Shown: one piece after another, positions 35,386-45,980 of the stretch
How positions within the stretch are numbered: position 1 is the first letter of the stretch
Layout: every line of letters starts with the position of its first letter
NCBI GenBank assembly: GCA_018261735.1
Contig: JAGTRM010000018.1
Span: 1 to 64,000, forward strand
Length of the DNA stretch: 64,000 nt
Direction: 5' to 3'
From: Pseudomonadota bacterium
Lineage (GTDB): Bacteria; Pseudomonadota; Gammaproteobacteria; Burkholderiales; Chitinibacteraceae
Notes under the pieces: generated by a model
Databases searched by the model: none
What the model was told of the DNA's origin: nothing
What the model saw: the letters and a program-made list of their open reading frames with translations, nothing else
Position numbers and translations under genes: made by a program

Positions 35386-36666
35386 TCACAGCCGGCCATC
35401 CGCCGCGCCCAAGGGCAGAATGCTTTTCACATCAAACAATACGGCCCCTGGCTGGCCCAAGGCCTTGATGCCCGCCTCGCCCAAGGCGAGAAACTGCCGG
35501 TGGCCAACGGCCAGGATAATGGCGGCATACTGGCCATGATCAGGCATCTTGGCCAGGCATTGCAGGCCGTATTCATGCTGCGCCTCGTCCAGGTTGATCC
35601 AAGGGTCATAGACATCAACCACGGTATTGTAGCCCTGCAAGGTGTGCACAATGTCCACGACCTTGGAGTTGCGCACATCCGGGCAATTTTCCTTGAAGGT
35701 CAGGCCAAGCACCAGCACCTTGCAGCCGAGAACCGGCAAGCCCTTGCGCAGCATGATCTTGATGGTTTCATCGGCCACATAGGTAGCCATATGGTCGTTG
35801 ATTCGCCGACCAGCCAGGATTACATCGGGGTGGTAACCGACCTCCTGAGCCTTGTGGGTAAGGTAATAAGGGTCCACGCCAATGCAGTGCCCTCCGACCA
35901 GGCCGGGACGGAAAGGCAGGAAGTTCCACTTGGTGCCTGAGGCTTGCAGTACTTCCAGCGTATCAATGCCCAGTTTGTGGAAGATGAGGCTGAGTTCATT
36001 CATCAGCGCAATGTTGACGTCGCGCTGGGTGTTCTCGATCACCTTGGCGGCCTCTGCCACCTTGATACTGCTGGCTTTGTGGGTGCCGGCGGTGATGATC
36101 TGCTTATAGAGCTGGTCTACCGCTTCCGCCACTTCGGGCGTGCTGCCGCTGACAACTTTCTTGATGGTGGGAAGACGGTGTTCCATGTCTCCCGGGTTGA
36201 TCCGTTCGGGACTGTAGCCACAGAAGAAGTCGACGTTGAATTTTTTCCCGCTGAATTTCTCAAGAATCGGCACGCACACTTCCTCGGTGGCGCCGGGGTA
36301 GACCGTGGATTCATAAATAACCACCGCCCCTTGGGGCATGTTTTTGCCGACGGTTTCACTGGCCCGGATCAGCGGGGTCAAATCAGGCCGCTTTGCCTGG
36401 TCGACGGGAGTTGGAACGGTCACGATGAAAACATCGCACTCAGCCAGTTCTGCCTGATTGCTGCTGAAATGAAGGTATTTTGCCTCGGCCAACTCCTTTG
36501 GCGAGACTTCCAGCGTACTGTCCTGGCCTGATTTCAGTTCGGCAATCCGGCCAGCCTTGACATCAAAACCCAGCACCGGACGATGTTTGCCAAATTCCAC
36601 AGCCAGAGGAAGACCTACATATCCCAGACCGATGATTGCAAGTTTGCTATCCGAATAATTTTTCAT
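35386..36666 (-). CDS. tviB: UDP-N-acetyl-hexosamine 6-dehydrogenase, Vi/WbpO type
   Basis: A 426-aa nucleotide-sugar dehydrogenase that makes UDP-GlcNAcA or UDP-GalNAcA. It has NAD loop AIIGLGYVGLPLAVEF, TVPTPVDQAKRPDL, and the catalytic Cys in GGHCIGVDPYYLTHKA. A C-terminal UDP-binding domain follows (GLTFKENCPDVRNSKV). The ATG at 36666 (MKNYSDSKL) fits the family; the frame is open upstream without features. It lies 52 bp before tviC and forms a two-gene operon with it. The product is a likely acidic sugar of the EPS and could be the target of the amidotransferase. Confidence 0.94.
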   Translation of the reverse strand: MKNYSDSKLAIIGLGYVGLPLAVEFGKHRPVLGFDVKAGRIAELKSGQDSTLEVSPKELAEAKYLHFSSNQAELAECDVFIVTVPTPVDQAKRPDLTPLIRASETVGKNMPQGAVVIYESTVYPGATEEVCVPILEKFSGKKFNVDFFCGYSPERINPGDMEHRLPTIKKVVSGSTPEVAEAVDQLYKQIITAGTHKASSIKVAEAAKVIENTQRDVNIALMNELSLIFHKLGIDTLEVLQASGTKWNFLPFRPGLVGGHCIGVDPYYLTHKAQEVGYHPDVILAGRRINDHMATYVADETIKIMLRKGLPVLGCKVLVLGLTFKENCPDVRNSKVVDIVHTLQGYNTVVDVYDPWINLDEAQHEYGLQCLAKMPDHGQYAAIILAVGHRQFLALGEAGIKALGQPGAVLFDVKSILPLGAADGRL

Positions 36667-37003
36667 TTTCCATCCCATAGTGCAAGTGAACTGGCGTGGT
36701 TGGCTGATGAAGTGGATGAGATAGAGGTATATACCGATAAACCAGAAGAGCAGCATGAAATAGCGTTCTGGCCCGAAAGCTGAAAATGATCGCGGTGATC
36801 GTGCCCTTCTGAGTATTTTTAGCCCACAACCCTGGCTTATTCCAGCCCAAACACCTGGCAAGACCTGGCCAGGTAAACCGCTAAAGATCGTTTTTTCTCA
36901 AGGCGTGGATGTCATCAGTATTTTGGGCATTAAAAAACCCCAGCAAAACTGGGGTTCTTCATATGGCGGTGTTCGCCTGCAACGCATCCGAGCGAAATCA
37001 TTC
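36667..37003. other. Intergenic region, 337 bp
   Basis: It lies between the start of the tviB-like gene and the end of tldD, both on the minus strand. It contains the tldD terminator at 36931-36956 and must contain the promoter of the tviB-tviC pair, of which no clear boxes are seen. The open frame running through it upstream of tviB carries a hydrophobic stretch but no start signal. Confidence 0.5.
36931..36956 (-). terminator. Intrinsic terminator after tldD
   Basis: Stem AACCCCAG at 36936-36943 pairs with CTGGGGTT at 36949-36956 around a CAAAA loop. On the minus strand it is followed by six T. It lies about 50 bp past the tldD stop. Confidence 0.87.
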
Positions 37004-38452
37004 TTACCCTGTCCCGCCCACCGTCAAGCCACCGTCGATCCTCAACGTAGGCTGGCCCACGCCCACCGGCACGCTCTGTCCTTCCTTGCCGCAAGTGCCC
37101 ACGCCCGGATCAAGCTTCATGTCGTTGCCGATCATCGTGACCCGGGTCAGCACGTCCGGCCCGTTACCGATCAAGGTGGCTCCCTTGACCGGATAGAGCA
37201 GCTTGCCGTTTTCCACCCACCACGCCTCGGCAGCGGAGAAAACGAACTTGCCACTGGTGATATCGACCTGCCCGCCGCCGAAATTGACGGCGTAGAGGCC
37301 CCGGTCGATCGAAGCGATGATTTCTTCCGGTGTCTTATCGCCGGCCAGCATCAGGGTATTGGTCATGCGCGGCATCGGCAGGTGCGCAAAGCTCTCGCGC
37401 CGGCCGTTGCCGGTTGGCGCCATGCCCATCAGGTGCGCGTTCAGACTATCCTGCAGATAGCCCTTGAGCACGCCGTTTTCGATCAGCACCGTGCGCTGGC
37501 CGGGTTCCCCTTCGTCGTCGATATTGATCGAGCCGCGCTGGTTGGGCAGCGTGCCGTCGTCGACCACGGTCACGCCGCTGGCGCCGACTTTTTCGCCGAT
37601 GCGTCCGGCAAATGCCGATGAACCCTTGCGGTTGAAATCGCCTTCCAGTCCATGGCCGATCGCTTCGTGCAGCAAGATACCGGGCCAGCCGTTGCCGAGC
37701 ACTACGGTCATTTCTCCGGCCGGTGCAGGCCGCGCATCAAGGTTGAGTACCGCCTGATCGACGGCTTTTTTGGCGTAGTCGTGGATCACTTCATCGCTGA
37801 ACCAGGCGTAGTCAAAACGTCCGCCCCCGCCCGCGCTACCCTGCTCGCGCCGGCCGTTATCCTCGATGATGACCTGAATCGACAAACGGACCAGCGGGCG
37901 CACATCAGCCGCGCGGCGACCGTCATGACGCGCCACGTAGATCACCTCGTATTCACTCGCCAGGCTCGCCATCACCTGCGTCACCCGCGGATCAAGCGCA
38001 CGGGCGGTGCGCTCAAGTTTCTCCAGCAAGGCGACCTTGGCCGTTTCGTTCAGGCTCGCCAGCGGATCGCACGGGCGATACAGGTCGCGCCCGGTCACTT
38101 CTCGGCACAGCGGCACGCTGCCATTGCCGCCTTGTCGGCCAATCGCACGGGTCACGCCGGCGGCCTCCAGCAGCGCATTCAGGCTGATGTCGTCCGAATA
38201 GGCAAACGCCGTCTTTTCCCCGCTGATGGCACGTACGCCCACGCCTTGGTCGATATTGAAGCTGCCCGATTTGACGATGCCTTCGTCCAGGCTCCACGCT
38301 TCGCTGCGCGAGTACTGGAAATAGAGGTCGGCATAGTCAAGGTCGTGGTTGAACATGGCGCCGAACACCTGATCGAGGTGTTTATCGTCGAGGCCGAACG
38401 GATCAAGCAACTGCGCGCGGGCAGTGGCAAATGGATTGAAGGCAGAAGTCAT
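37004..38452 (-). CDS. tldD: Metalloprotease TldD
   Basis: A 482-aa zinc metalloprotease subunit that normally works with TldE/PmbA to degrade unfolded peptides and mature leader-containing peptides. The HExxxH motif is in [20 protein letters not shown] near residue 255. Other family features are [22 protein letters not shown] near the N-terminus and [20 protein letters not shown] near the C-terminus. The ATG at 38452 gives the usual length. No tldE is in this window. Confidence 0.96.
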   Translation of the reverse strand: MTSAFNPFATARAQLLDPFGLDDKHLDQVFGAMFNHDLDYADLYFQYSRSEAWSLDEGIVKSGSFNIDQGVGVRAISGEKTAFAYSDDISLNALLEAAGVTRAIGRQGGNGSVPLCREVTGRDLYRPCDPLASLNETAKVALLEKLERTARALDPRVTQVMASLASEYEVIYVARHDGRRAADVRPLVRLSIQVIIEDNGRREQGSAGGGGRFDYAWFSDEVIHDYAKKAVDQAVLNLDARPAPAGEMTVVLGNGWPGILLHEAIGHGLEGDFNRKGSSAFAGRIGEKVGASGVTVVDDGTLPNQRGSINIDDEGEPGQRTVLIENGVLKGYLQDSLNAHLMGMAPTGNGRRESFAHLPMPRMTNTLMLAGDKTPEEIIASIDRGLYAVNFGGGQVDITSGKFVFSAAEAWWVENGKLLYPVKGATLIGNGPDVLTRVTMIGNDMKLDPGVGTCGKEGQSVPVGVGQPTLRIDGGLTVGGTG

Positions 38453-38567
38453 CAGAGTGTTTCCCGGTCGGCACCGATGCCGCATCGGCTTGGAGAGAGG
38501 GTTAGAGTAGTCAGGACGCTAGACTAGCGGAAGTCGGCACGTGACGAAAGCATTACACGCTCTCACG

Positions 38568-39380
38568 TCACATCACACGGTGATCCAGTGCCGGCAAGGT
38601 CTTGCGCACACGCTCGAGCTGGCTGGCTTTGAGTTCCGCCATAACCACGCCTTCCCCTTGCGGCAGGCAATCGAGCACCAGCCCCCATGGATCGACCAGC
38701 ATGCTGTGCCCCCAGGTTTCACGCCCGGTCGGATGCAAGCCGCCCTGCCCGCTGGCCACGACAAAGCACTGGTTTTCGATCGCGCGGGCGCGAATCAGCG
38801 TTTCCCAGTGCGCGCGGCCGGTCGTCGCAGTAAAGGCCGCCGGCAGGAGCAATACGTCAACACGTCCCAGCGCACGGAAAAACTCCGGGAAACGCAGGTC
38901 GTAACACACCGCCAGGCCCACGCGGCCAAACGGGGTATCGAACGCCACCGGCACATTGCCCGGCTCGATGGTGTCGGCTTCACAATAACGCTCGCTGCCA
39001 TTATCGAAACCGAACAGGTGGATCTTGTCGTAACGCGCAACGTTTTTCCCGTCCGGCCCATAAACCAGTAGGGAATTACGCACCCGCCCCGGGTCATCGC
39101 ACTTGAGCGGGAGCGTGCCGGCAGCCAGCCAAATCCGGTATTTCGCTGCCATGCGCGCCAACGCATCCTGTATCAAGCCGCCGCCAAACGTTTCGGCCAC
39201 AGCAAGTTTATCGGTATCGCGCCGGCCCATGATCGCGAAGTATTCCGGCAACACTGCCAGCGCAGCACCGGCAGCGGCCACTTGCGCGATCAAGCGTTCG
39301 GCAGTCGCCAGATTTTCAGTCACGTCTGGCGTGGAAACCATCTGGATGGCAGCAGCGCGAATACTGGAAAATTGACTCAT
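38568..39380 (-). CDS. Carbon-nitrogen hydrolase (nitrilase superfamily), deaminated-glutathione amidase-like
   Basis: A 270-aa cytoplasmic amidase. The Glu-Lys-Cys catalytic triad is visible: LPEYFAIM (Glu46), YDKIHLFGF (Lys) and AVCYDLRFPEFFRAL (Cys). The Nit1/YbeM-like features fit repair of deaminated glutathione, but substrate is not certain. Its ATG overlaps the yhdP stop by 4 bp, and the gene lies between yhdP and tldD as in many betaproteobacteria. Confidence 0.92.
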   Translation of the reverse strand: MSQFSSIRAAAIQMVSTPDVTENLATAERLIAQVAAAGAALAVLPEYFAIMGRRDTDKLAVAETFGGGLIQDALARMAAKYRIWLAAGTLPLKCDDPGRVRNSLLVYGPDGKNVARYDKIHLFGFDNGSERYCEADTIEPGNVPVAFDTPFGRVGLAVCYDLRFPEFFRALGRVDVLLLPAAFTATTGRAHWETLIRARAIENQCFVVASGQGGLHPTGRETWGHSMLVDPWGLVLDCLPQGEGVVMAELKASQLERVRKTLPALDHRVM

Positions 39381-42300
39381 GGCGACTCCGAGCTGACTTT
39401 TCGAACCTGCGGATCGAGCATATCACCCGTGATATGGTACTCATAAGAAACCAGCTGACCGAGCGGATCCTTGAACAAGCGCTGCAAGGCAAAAGCAGCG
39501 ACACCGGCAATCGGATTGACCACGCCGACCGCCAGCGCTGCGGCATCACCGATCAGTGGCGCAATCCGCACGCGCAAATTCTGCGTGCCGGCCGGCAGAT
39601 TGGTTTCGCCCTTGAAGCGGATTTTGGCTGCCGGGCCGTCGATGGCCAGATTGTCCGTCCGCACCACGCCTTTTTCGATCACGGCATCACCCATAATCGA
39701 ATCAAATTCCAGCCCTTCGGAAAACACATCGCGAAAATCGAGCTTGATCCGACGTGGCAACGATTGCAGGCTGATCACGGAAAGCAGGCGCCCTGCGCCG
39801 GGCTCAATTTTGGCGAATTGTCCGGACTGGACTTCCAGATGCAACTTTCCCTGCAACGTGAGCAGGTCGGGGGCAAATGGCGCGCCATGCCAACTTCCCT
39901 CTCCGGTCAAGGCCGCCGGAGCACGACGCAAGGCATCCGGATAGCCGACCCGCGTCAGCAATTTGCCGGTGTTTTCACTATTGATCGTGATCTTTGCCGT
40001 GGTTTTTTCATTGGCGCCACTGCCGAGCCATAATCCCGTGAGTGAAAAACGCCCGTCCGGATTGGTCAGGGTCACTTGATTAAGCTGCCAACCATCGCCC
40101 TGAGGGGTGGCATTGACCACCAGTTGGCCCAGATCGGAATCCTTGTAGCGGAAATCGCTCACGATCAAATCCAGCACAGGTTTGGCCTCACCATTTTTTC
40201 CGTTGGCCTGAGCCGGAACCGACGCTGAATCTCCGCCGTTTGGCAACGCCGTCGCGACAGGCAGGGGCAGATACAAACGCTGCAGTCGCCCGGTCAAACG
40301 AGACCGATCTCCGCCGCGCCAGGTCAGCGTCCCTACAGCCTCCTTGCTGGATAGATCGACCAACCAGCCTTGCGTCGTTGGTTCGGCCTTGATCCGCACG
40401 GCAGACAAACGCCGCTCCCATCCGGCCAGGCGATCAAACGCCAAGTCCACGCTGGTTACCGCAGGTGCTTGTCCATCCCCGCCAGCCAATAATGCCTGCC
40501 AAGCCGTCAAATCGATCTCGGGCCAGCCGCCGCTAAGCTGCACGCCTTGGGCTGACGGGGTTATTCCCGAGGAATTGCCACCCAGGCGGATCATACCGGT
40601 ATAGGGCTTGCTCCCTTTCTGTTCCAGGGCTCCTTGCAACAAGCGCCCATAGCTGAATTCCAGTGCATTGCGCTGCGGATCGCCGCTTACCTTCAAGTTG
40701 AAGGCGCGCGCTTCTCCGGCGGGTTTATTCATGGGCGCCGGCAAATCAATCCGCGCCAGAGTCAACGGGCTTTGCAAAGAGAACTCATAGCGGTCGCGCC
40801 GCACAGCCAGTTCGCCCTGATAACCGACGTTGCCGCTGAAACGCTTGGGTTGCGGCAGCTTGTAACGTTGCGCCACGTCGAACATCAAGGCATCGCCGGC
40901 GAGTCCAAGCTTCAAATTGCCTGAGGCATCATTCGTGCCGGAAAGCCTCACAGCACCACCCAACGCGCGCGCTGTTGCATCGCTGATTTTGAGCCCGCTG
41001 TCGGTAAAGTCCACGCGTCCGCCGGCTTGTGTCAGCAGCGGAATATCGCCGCCAAAATCGAGCCGGTTGGAGGCAAACTGGTAGCGCCCTTGCACCTTGC
41101 TTTTGTCCGTATCCACGATGGGCACGTCAAGCTTGATATCCAGCCGGCCAACACCTTCGGCCTTGAGTTCATCCAAAAAACCCTGCGTTGCTTCGCGTAC
41201 GGGACTTTCATGCACGAATCGCAGAAAAGCGCTGGTTGCCCCTTCTGCCGTGCCGTCGACCAGTACGTGCTGCTGGGTAGAGAGATCCGGAATGCGAGTC
41301 ACGATATCTTTGAGCTTGACGCCAAAGATCTGCGCACGCGGCGCACGGATGGTCATGCTCTGGCCTTCAAAACGCAGGTCGCCGTCGATCGCATCGATTG
41401 CCGGCCATCCATCGGCATAAGCCAGCGTGACATCGCGCGCATCGGCGGTGATGCGAAACAACCCCGAGGAGCCATCCACGAACGGGAAATGCGCCAGCTC
41501 ACCCCGCAGTTCGGCCTTGCCGTTGCTGGCCTGGCCGGAGCGAAGGGCGCCTTTGAGCCACACCAGCGTATCATCGCCCACCGCACGTGGCAGATAAGCG
41601 TAAACACGATTGCCCGGCAACCGGGCGATATCCCCTTTGAGATCGATATAACCCAGCCCTTGCCCGGTCCAGCGATACATCGCGGTCAGCGCAACGGACG
41701 CTTCGGAATTGGCCAGCGCCAGACGCTCCGCCCGCACCTCCCAGCCGCTTTCCACGCGCTTCCAGTTCAAGGCGGCATCGAGGCGATTCAGCGCCAACGG
41801 CTCGACAAATTGCTCCGGCCAGGCCAGCTGGAATGCCTTGCTGGCAAGTGATGCCGTCCCGCTTTTCTCGTCAAACCGGGCGGTCACATCGAACTTGCCC
41901 AGGTGCGGCAGCAATTCGGGCAATCGCACATCCAAACCACGCAGATCGGCCTCGCCCCGCCAGCGCTCCGGCGTCTGCCAGTCGCCGCGCCAGGCGTAGC
42001 GCAAGGTGGCCACTTCTCCGGCCAGCAGCGCATTGCTGAACTTGCCCGCCCATGCGGCAGGAAGCCAGGCGCCGTAAGCAGACAACCCGCCCAGGCTCAC
42101 GCCACGCAATTGCAACTCGTGTTCTTTGCCATTCAAGGCATATTCAAAACGGCCCTTGCGTGCCAGCGGGCCGCTGGCGCCATCAATGAGTCGCGCATCG
42201 ACCACCAGGCGTTCGCGCCCGCTGCCGGCAGACCAGTTCGCACTGGCATCCACGGCAGGCAGTTCGAAAACCTGCCCTTTCTGTTCCAGTCGCAATTTCT

Positions 42301-43213
42301 CCAGGCCCAGATCAGCGTCAAGCTGATGGATAACCGGCCCGTCAAAAGCCACTTTCAGGGATAAACGCCCCAACCCCGCGCGAACCGCTGGCAATTCCTT
42401 GGAAATATCGGGCAGGAACATGGCAAATCGGGCGTTGAGTTGCCCAAGATCGACCCAGGGGAAATTGAAATTCACGCGCCCGGACCAATCGGCAAGGCGG
42501 TTGATATCGCTGCCCGACACCACGCCATTGCCGCTGATGCGCTGGCTGATGTCTGTCGGCGGGGTAAAACCAAAACTGATCTTGCGCCGACCGAACAAAT
42601 TTCCGGCGTTCAGGTCCAGCTGGGTGAGTTCCAGCGATTGCCCGCCGGGAAGCTCGTCATACAGGACCAGCCGACCTCTGCTGATGCTCAGTCCGCCCTG
42701 ATCGAGCAGCCAGTTCAGGAAACCCGGATCGCCCGCCTTGGCATCCAGGGTGACGCCTGCCACATTCCAACGCCCGTCGAGCAAGCGGCGCACGCTGAGC
42801 TCTGGCTCGGTCAAGGCAATACGGCTGAAATGCAGCTTTCCGATCGGCAAAGTCCACCATGAAAGCGCACCCTCCAAGCGCGAAAAACGCAAAACCGGCA
42901 CACCAGAAGCATCGGGCACGCGCACATCCACCAGGGCCAGTTCCGGACGCAACCAATCCCACCCCGCGGCCAGACCACCGACTTCCACTTTCACCCCGGC
43001 CGAGCGCGAGAGTTCAGCCACCAGGAACGGCCGGTATTGCTCCAGGCGCGGGATCACCCAGAACTGCCAGGTTCCCGCCAGAATCAGCAGCAGCAATACG
43101 CCCGCCAACGCCATGCGCATCAAAAGACGGCTGTGCCAGAGCAACAGCTTCCCGGTCCAGCGCAGGGCTGTGCGCATAAACGCACGGGGTCGGGACAAAA
43201 AATCAAAATTCAT
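39377..43213 (-). CDS. yhdP: YhdP-family AsmA-like envelope protein
   Basis: A 1278-aa protein with one N-terminal transmembrane helix (MALAGVLLLLILAGTWQFWV) and a very long periplasmic beta-rich domain ending in AsmA_2/DUF3971 repeats (VNPIAGVAAFALQRLFKDPLGQ near the C-terminus). YhdP forms a bridge between inner and outer membranes and takes part in phospholipid transport. I chose ATG at 43213; no strong Shine-Dalgarno is seen and Met at 43177 is an alternative. It is transcribed away from glnE, 68 bp apart. Confidence 0.92.
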   Translation of the reverse strand: MNFDFLSRPRAFMRTALRWTGKLLLWHSRLLMRMALAGVLLLLILAGTWQFWVIPRLEQYRPFLVAELSRSAGVKVEVGGLAAGWDWLRPELALVDVRVPDASGVPVLRFSRLEGALSWWTLPIGKLHFSRIALTEPELSVRRLLDGRWNVAGVTLDAKAGDPGFLNWLLDQGGLSISRGRLVLYDELPGGQSLELTQLDLNAGNLFGRRKISFGFTPPTDISQRISGNGVVSGSDINRLADWSGRVNFNFPWVDLGQLNARFAMFLPDISKELPAVRAGLGRLSLKVAFDGPVIHQLDADLGLEKLRLEQKGQVFELPAVDASANWSAGSGRERLVVDARLIDGASGPLARKGRFEYALNGKEHELQLRGVSLGGLSAYGAWLPAAWAGKFSNALLAGEVATLRYAWRGDWQTPERWRGEADLRGLDVRLPELLPHLGKFDVTARFDEKSGTASLASKAFQLAWPEQFVEPLALNRLDAALNWKRVESGWEVRAERLALANSEASVALTAMYRWTGQGLGYIDLKGDIARLPGNRVYAYLPRAVGDDTLVWLKGALRSGQASNGKAELRGELAHFPFVDGSSGLFRITADARDVTLAYADGWPAIDAIDGDLRFEGQSMTIRAPRAQIFGVKLKDIVTRIPDLSTQQHVLVDGTAEGATSAFLRFVHESPVREATQGFLDELKAEGVGRLDIKLDVPIVDTDKSKVQGRYQFASNRLDFGGDIPLLTQAGGRVDFTDSGLKISDATARALGGAVRLSGTNDASGNLKLGLAGDALMFDVAQRYKLPQPKRFSGNVGYQGELAVRRDRYEFSLQSPLTLARIDLPAPMNKPAGEARAFNLKVSGDPQRNALEFSYGRLLQGALEQKGSKPYTGMIRLGGNSSGITPSAQGVQLSGGWPEIDLTAWQALLAGGDGQAPAVTSVDLAFDRLAGWERRLSAVRIKAEPTTQGWLVDLSSKEAVGTLTWRGGDRSRLTGRLQRLYLPLPVATALPNGGDSASVPAQANGKNGEAKPVLDLIVSDFRYKDSDLGQLVVNATPQGDGWQLNQVTLTNPDGRFSLTGLWLGSGANEKTTAKITINSENTGKLLTRVGYPDALRRAPAALTGEGSWHGAPFAPDLLTLQGKLHLEVQSGQFAKIEPGAGRLLSVISLQSLPRRIKLDFRDVFSEGLEFDSIMGDAVIEKGVVRTDNLAIDGPAAKIRFKGETNLPAGTQNLRVRIAPLIGDAAALAVGVVNPIAGVAAFALQRLFKDPLGQLVSYEYHITGDMLDPQVRKVSSESP

Positions 43214-43281
43214 CGAAATTACGCGCCGCTTAAAACGTGCTAGGTTAATGCTTGATTGTACCCGTAAAAGCAAAACCACCC

Positions 43282-45963
43282 ATGACCGAGCTCACACCCC
43301 AAATTGCCACCCTGCTAGCCCCCGCGCTGGGGCACAGCCGCTACCTGTCACGCGTATTCACGCATCACCCGGCACTGGCGATAGAAACCGCCCAACAAAT
43401 CGAGGCTCCGATCCTCCGGGAAGAGATGCTTGCGCGCCTGCCGGATGTTCCGCAAAGCGATGATGAGTTGAAACGCTCCCTGCGCCTGTTGCGCCAAGCC
43501 GTCATGGCACGATTGATCGCGCGCGAGTTAAGCGGCCGCTGCACGCTGGAAGAAGCCGTCACAACAGTGAGCGACCTGGCCGAGGTCACGCTGGCTGCTG
43601 CCTTGCGCCAGGTTTCCGAGCCAGACCCGCGCTACGGAGTACCGATCGGCGAAGAGAATGGCCAAGTGCAGCAGTTGATCATCGTCGGCATGGGGAAACT
43701 GGGAGGACGCGAATTGAACGTTTCCTCCGATATCGATCTGGTTTTCATCTACCCGGAAAACGGCGAAACCAGCGGCCCATCCAAACTCAGCAATCAGGAA
43801 TACTTTGCCCGCATCGGCCGCCGCCTGATCCAGCTGATTGCCGAGCCAACCGGCGAGGGTTTCGTGTTTCGGGTCGACATGCGCCTGCGTCCGTTCGGCG
43901 ATTCCGGCCCGCTGGTCACGAGCTTTGCCGCACTGGAAAACTACCTGATCACCCAGGGCCGGGAGTGGGAGCGCTACGCCTGGATCAAGGGGCGGGCACT
44001 CTCCGGCGATGATGCCGGACTGATGGCGCTGGTCACGCCTTTTGTCTACCGCAAATATCTCGACTACGGCGCGTTTCAATCGATGCGGGAATTGCATGCG
44101 CAAATTCGCCAGGAAGTCATGCGGCGTGATCGGGCCGACAACATCAAGCTCGGACCGGGCGGCATCCGCGAAATCGAATTTATTTGCCAGGTTTTTCAAC
44201 TGATCCGGGGAGGCCGCCACAAGGTGCTGCGCACCCGTTCGACCCTGTCCATGCTGGGTGAACTGGAAAACTGGGGCATTTTCACAGCGGATCAGGTTGC
44301 ACAATTGCGTGCAGCCTATGTTTTTCTGCGCAATCTCGAACACCGCATCATGTATCTGGACGACGCGCAAACCCAGATGCTGCCAACCGATGCCGAAGAC
44401 CGCACGCGCATCGCCAGCAGCATGGGTTTTGCCAACTGGGAGGCATTCCTGACGACGCTGGATGCCCACCGGAGCATGGTCACCCAGCATTTTGAACAGG
44501 TATTTGAAGACCGCAGCGAAACGTCCTCCCCCCATCCAGCCCCCTGGCAAGCCGGTGGCGAAGAGGAATGTCTGCAACTGCTGGCCCAGCGCGGCTTCAG
44601 CGACCCCGCGGAAGTACGGCGCCGACTTATGGCGCTGCAAAGTGGCAGCCGCTACCAACAAATGCCCGAACGCAGCCGCCGCCGTCTTGATGCCATCCTT
44701 CCAGCCCTGACCGAAACTGCCGCCGGCTACCCGAACCCGGACCAGACTCTCATCCGCTTGCTGGAACTGCTGGATGCCATCAGCCGGCGTGAGTCCTACC
44801 TGGCTCTGCTGGCCGAGCACCCGCAAACGCTGCAACGCCTAGCCGGGCTATACAGCGCCAGCCGCTGGCTTTCCAGCTTCCTGACCCACCACCCGATCCT
44901 GCTGGACGAGCTGCTGGACCCCCGCCTGCTGGAGCAAATTCCGGACTGGCCGGCATTGGGAGAGCGCTTGCGCAGCGAGTTGTCCGAGCATGCCGGCGAC
45001 ACCGAAGCCCGCATGGATGTGCTGCGCATATTCCAGCACACGCAGATTTTCCGCCTCGCCGCACAGGATATTGCCGGTCTTTGGTCACTGGAAACCCTGT
45101 CCGACCAGCTTTCCGCACTGGCAGATCTGATCCTCACCGTCACAATGGAACAGATCTGGCCTGAACTGGCTGGGCACCATCGTGAAGCCCCGCGCTTCGC
45201 CGCCATCGGTTACGGCAAACTCGGCGGCAAGGAACTGGGTTACGCTTCCGATCTTGACCTGGTTTTTCTCTACAATGACGATTATCCGGATGCCGGTGAA
45301 ATTTACGCACGCTTTACCCGGCGCATCATCAGCTGGATGACCACCATGACGCCGACCGGCGTGCTCTACGATATCGATCTGCGCCTGCGCCCCAATGGCG
45401 CCTCCGGCCTGCTGGTTTCCAGCGTAACGGCCTTTGAGCAATACCAGCAGACATCCGCATGGGAGTGGGAACACCAAGCCCTGACCCGCGCTCGCTACTG
45501 TGCCGGGGATCGCGCCATCGGCGAGCAGTTCGAAACCATCCGCGAAACCATCCTGCGCCAGCCACGCGATACAGAAAAATTGCGCGACGAGGTGATCGCG
45601 ATGCGTAGCCGCATGCTGGAAACGCATCCGGCCAAGGCAAACGATGTCAAGCATTGCCGGGGCGGCCTGGTGGATATCGAATTCATGGTGCAGTACCTGG
45701 TACTGGCGCACGCCCACCAATTTCCACAGCTCACAGCCAATCGCGGCAACATCGCGCTGCTCGGCTTCGCCGCCGATTTCGGATTGATCCCTGCCGAGCT
45801 GGCCGAAAAAACCCGCAATGCCTACCGCGAGCTGCGCCGGCTGCAACATGCCAGCCGGCTTAATGAGGATGCACTGGATGTCGCGCAGCTCATTCCATTG
45901 GCAGCCGATATTGCAGCAGCGCAAACATTATGGAGGCAATTGTTCGGAGAGGCATCGGCTTGA
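43282..45963 (+). CDS. glnE: Bifunctional glutamine synthetase adenylyltransferase/adenylyl-removing enzyme
   Basis: An 893-aa enzyme that adds and removes AMP on glutamine synthetase according to nitrogen status. Two nucleotidyltransferase domains are visible. The N-terminal deadenylylase has MGKLGGRELNVSSDIDLVF, and the C-terminal adenylylase has YGKLGGKELGYASDLDLVFLY. Each has its Asp-x-Asp. GlnE linker motifs LGPGGIREIEF and CRGGLVDIEFMVQ follow each. The length is slightly short of E. coli GlnE (946 aa) but typical of betaproteobacteria. ATG at 43282 (MTELTPQIATL) is chosen. Confidence 0.96.
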   Translation: MTELTPQIATLLAPALGHSRYLSRVFTHHPALAIETAQQIEAPILREEMLARLPDVPQSDDELKRSLRLLRQAVMARLIARELSGRCTLEEAVTTVSDLAEVTLAAALRQVSEPDPRYGVPIGEENGQVQQLIIVGMGKLGGRELNVSSDIDLVFIYPENGETSGPSKLSNQEYFARIGRRLIQLIAEPTGEGFVFRVDMRLRPFGDSGPLVTSFAALENYLITQGREWERYAWIKGRALSGDDAGLMALVTPFVYRKYLDYGAFQSMRELHAQIRQEVMRRDRADNIKLGPGGIREIEFICQVFQLIRGGRHKVLRTRSTLSMLGELENWGIFTADQVAQLRAAYVFLRNLEHRIMYLDDAQTQMLPTDAEDRTRIASSMGFANWEAFLTTLDAHRSMVTQHFEQVFEDRSETSSPHPAPWQAGGEEECLQLLAQRGFSDPAEVRRRLMALQSGSRYQQMPERSRRRLDAILPALTETAAGYPNPDQTLIRLLELLDAISRRESYLALLAEHPQTLQRLAGLYSASRWLSSFLTHHPILLDELLDPRLLEQIPDWPALGERLRSELSEHAGDTEARMDVLRIFQHTQIFRLAAQDIAGLWSLETLSDQLSALADLILTVTMEQIWPELAGHHREAPRFAAIGYGKLGGKELGYASDLDLVFLYNDDYPDAGEIYARFTRRIISWMTTMTPTGVLYDIDLRLRPNGASGLLVSSVTAFEQYQQTSAWEWEHQALTRARYCAGDRAIGEQFETIRETILRQPRDTEKLRDEVIAMRSRMLETHPAKANDVKHCRGGLVDIEFMVQYLVLAHAHQFPQLTANRGNIALLGFAADFGLIPAELAEKTRNAYRELRRLQHASRLNEDALDVAQLIPLAADIAAAQTLWRQLFGEASA

Positions 45964-45980
45964 TATCAAACCGATATTGA

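Noticed and set aside
36905..38527. Long plus-strand frames opposite tldD
   Set aside because: They are shadows of tldD; no ribosome site or protein features.
43528..44835. 435-codon open frame on the minus strand
   Set aside because: It is antisense to glnE, which has both catalytic domains intact.
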